This document shows positions 62,356 through 64,000 of a stretch of 64,000 nucleotides of DNA, piece after piece. A model generated the notes under the pieces. It saw nothing but the letters and a program-made list of their open reading frames with translations, was not told the DNA's origin and made no database searches. Numbering within the stretch: position 1 is the stretch's first letter; each line of letters begins with the position of its first letter. Source of the DNA: Aphanomyces cochlioides (lineage: Eukaryota > Oomycota > Saprolegniomycetes > Saprolegniales > Verrucalvaceae); assembly GCA_019828595.1 (NCBI GenBank), contig JAHQRK010000028.1, forward strand, positions 744,001-808,000, read 5' to 3'. The translations under genes were made by a program, and so were the position numbers.

Positions 62356-62609
62356 TGAAGAGTATGCTCCATCGAAGAGTGGTGTAGTGTAGCGTGTCCA
62401 CGATAATCACTCTGCGATCTCGGTCTCACGCCTAGGAACCTGCTAAGTGCAAGAGGTTATGAACCAAAGTCCATGAGTTTTTCTTGCACTTTGCAGGTTC
62501 GTTGGCGTGAGACTGGGACCGCAAGTCGCAAAGTGATTTTCATGGACACGCTACACTACAACTTGAGTATCGCTGTCGTTGCCGTCTCTTTGATGGAGCA
62601 TACTCTTCA
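62356..62609. repeat. Large imperfect inverted repeat (arms about 98 and 127 bp)
   Basis: 62356-62453 and 62483-62609 are reverse complements with several substitutions and about 25 extra bases in the right arm. Shared landmarks are TGAAGAGTATGCTCCATC, GTGTAGCGTGTCCA and GTCTCACGCC. Spacer 29 nt. A third partial copy (TGCACTTTGCAGG) lies at about 62309. Confidence 0.85.
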
Positions 62610-63159
62610 TCGCCCTATCGTGAGTACAATTTGCGAATGTGATTCAAACTGAGAGACGTCTTCAATCCATACGCCACCGTTTGACGCATGTTCTAAGGTT
62701 CAACCTCGCAGCGTCTCGTACTGCACTCGCTTTGAACCTCATGTTCGTCATCGTGAGGGCTGAAATTCGACTGTCCACGCTGTCTGCCTTTGGCGAGTGT
62801 CTTGGCGGTGGGTTCAGGTTGAGTTTACTGGTGGGCTCACAAAATGGACCACGCTAAATCTACCGTAAGTAATCATGGAGGCCAGAATGGATTTGGCGTC
62901 ATGAACTTGCGGCGGGCTCTACTGGTAGCTATCCGGCCTTTTGTATCAGCGCGCGTAGGAAGTTGCAAGTCTCCTCGACAAATATTTCTCGTGGTTGCAA
63001 CCATAGCACGCTGACAGACTGGAAATCGTGCATGCTTTAGATCAATTGAACGACAAACAGGATGCAGACGGTCGAACCCACGTGGCTGAGCAAAGCCGAA
63101 TGCAAACAAAGTGGCTGCAAACCTAGTGTACAATTGTTGTGAAATGTTCTCGGGGAGTT

Positions 63160-63503
63160 CTCGATCGGTGGACGGTCGTCCTGCGAAGTCCATCGATAGA
63201 TAGTCAAGCAACGCCTGTGGCTTTTGGGCGATCGTCAGTTGCACTTCACCATGCAGCGAGACTCAAAACTCGCCAGTATCGCTGTCATTTCTGAACTCTG
63301 GCGAAAGGACAAGCAAAGCCACCAACAGCACCACATATTGTATCCAGTCTGTCTTGAATTGTCCACCCAGCTGGTTGCACCCCATGCCGATTCCAACGGG
63401 CATTTCCAGCCACAACAAGCGACCAAGCGCTGCACTGTTGTCGGAAAGAGTGCATTGAGAGTCCATGTTCATTTTTGCCAGCTCTTGGAAAGCACTGGCA
63501 ATC
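63160..63503 (+). promoter_or_regulatory. Conserved upstream block of subtype B genes (copy for B10)
   Basis: Same order of landmarks as at B2 and B6, with the first palindrome degraded (TCGATCGGTGGA, about 63160), the ACAACAAGCGACC site at 63412 and ATTTTTGCCAG at 63471, TTTTGCC 31 bases before the ATG. Confidence 0.55.
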
Positions 63504-64000
63504 ATGAGGCTCGCTCTCTCTGTCCTCGTTATGGCATCTCTCGTCTTGGCCGATGAATTCCAGGAAGACACTCCCGTCATGCGCGCTCTTGCTGAAGACA
63601 CTGTCAAGCCCTGGAATGCTGCTGACGCCGAACGTTCACTCTTGAACGCTGCCGCAAAGACTCTTGCGCAGGCAGCAGCTCCGTCCCCTCGAAAGGCTGC
63701 AGACCCCTTGGCTGCCCAGTCGAGCACGAATTTCAAACCGAGGTGGAACTCTGGTTCTAGAAACTATGGAGGCGAGATGGAGCCTGTGGCCAGGAGCTCT
63801 GGCTTGAAACCAACCACGAGGAACACTGATGCGGCCATGAGGAGCCCACGAAACTTTAAAACTGAGAAGAGAAACGAGAGGGGAGTTGTCGAGAAGTCAC
63901 TTTCCAAGCCCATTACGTTGAAGACTGGAGGGGTCAAACCGCGTGGTGTCGACCACCCAGTGACAAGTTGGCTGGAGACAACCGACGTAGTGCATCGAGA
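63504..64000 (+). CDS. Secreted basic protein, subtype B (B10), cut by window end
   Basis: The ATG at 63504 gives 'MRLALSVLVMASLVLA', 'EDTPVMRALAE' (21-31) and 'ERSLL' (43-47), then 'AAAPSPRKAADPLAAQ', 'GGEMEPVARSSGLKP' and a basic middle matching B2 and B6. The frame stays open to the last base, so at least 165 residues are present and the repeat tail lies outside the window. Near 63951 one base seems missing relative to B6 (its 'VRRPDDK' region reads 'VDHPVTS' here), so the gene may be frameshifted. Fourth B-type unit. Confidence 0.75.
   Translation, partial: MRLALSVLVMASLVLADEFQEDTPVMRALAEDTVKPWNAADAERSLLNAAAKTLAQAAAPSPRKAADPLAAQSSTNFKPRWNSGSRNYGGEMEPVARSSGLKPTTRNTDAAMRSPRNFKTEKRNERGVVEKSLSKPITLKTGGVKPRGVDHPVTSWLETTDVVHR

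Overview
The window looks like nuclear DNA of an oomycete (stramenopile), most likely a Saprolegniales / Aphanomyces-type genome. The call rests on the mixture of spliceosomal GT-AG introns, the kinds of DNA transposon present (Tigger/pogo, PIF/Harbinger and ISL2EU, Merlin, MULE, DUF7869-type), Ty1/copia retrotransposons, and a clustered family of short-signal-peptide secreted proteins with basic repeat tails. It is an inference: no rRNA, tRNA or housekeeping gene is present to anchor taxonomy.

Positions 1-24,200 are an almost pure transposon graveyard. It holds three TA-flanked Tc1/mariner-type (Tigger) elements whose ends can be placed exactly (4320-6054, 6354-8560, 20534-22696), a fourth shortened one (10893-12004), another Tigger transposase at the left edge, a decayed DUF7869-type gene (1991-4003), a Harbinger deletion derivative (8831-9436), a Harbinger pair of convergent genes (10113-13244), a foldback element (16085-17012) and a large unclassified element (about 17355-24208). 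Several are nested: one Tigger sits in an exon of the unclassified element's gene, and another sits in the Harbinger Myb-like gene.

Positions 24,700-33,100, 42,100-45,260, 56,300-56,900 and 63,000-64,000 carry the only non-transposon genes recognised: a family of secreted, extremely basic, low-complexity proteins. All members share a signal peptide, a conserved 'QDTPVxRxLxE ... ERSLL' block directly after it, and then a private tandem-repeat tail rich in K, R, A, G, T and P. Three subtypes (A, B, C) recur in the order A-B-C, which implies that a three-gene unit was duplicated segmentally. Intact or nearly intact members are at 25059, 26894, 42484 and 63504 (the last runs off the window). The others are broken at various stages (28806, 30734, 32291, 43878, 44697, 56459). 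A box reading TTTTGCC lies 31-32 bases before the start codon in most members.

The gaps between these gene blocks were filled by transposons: Merlin (33252-34453), a decayed helix-turn-helix/SET-methyltransferase fusion next to an intact MULE transposase (34960-38997), an ISL2EU-type Harbinger (45385-49236), and two copia elements with exact LTRs and target-site duplications (49846-55488, minus strand, nearly identical LTRs; 56940-61490, plus strand). Most transposon frames carry frameshifts and C-to-T-type nonsense changes. The intact transposase frames are those at 4471, 21344 and 36841.
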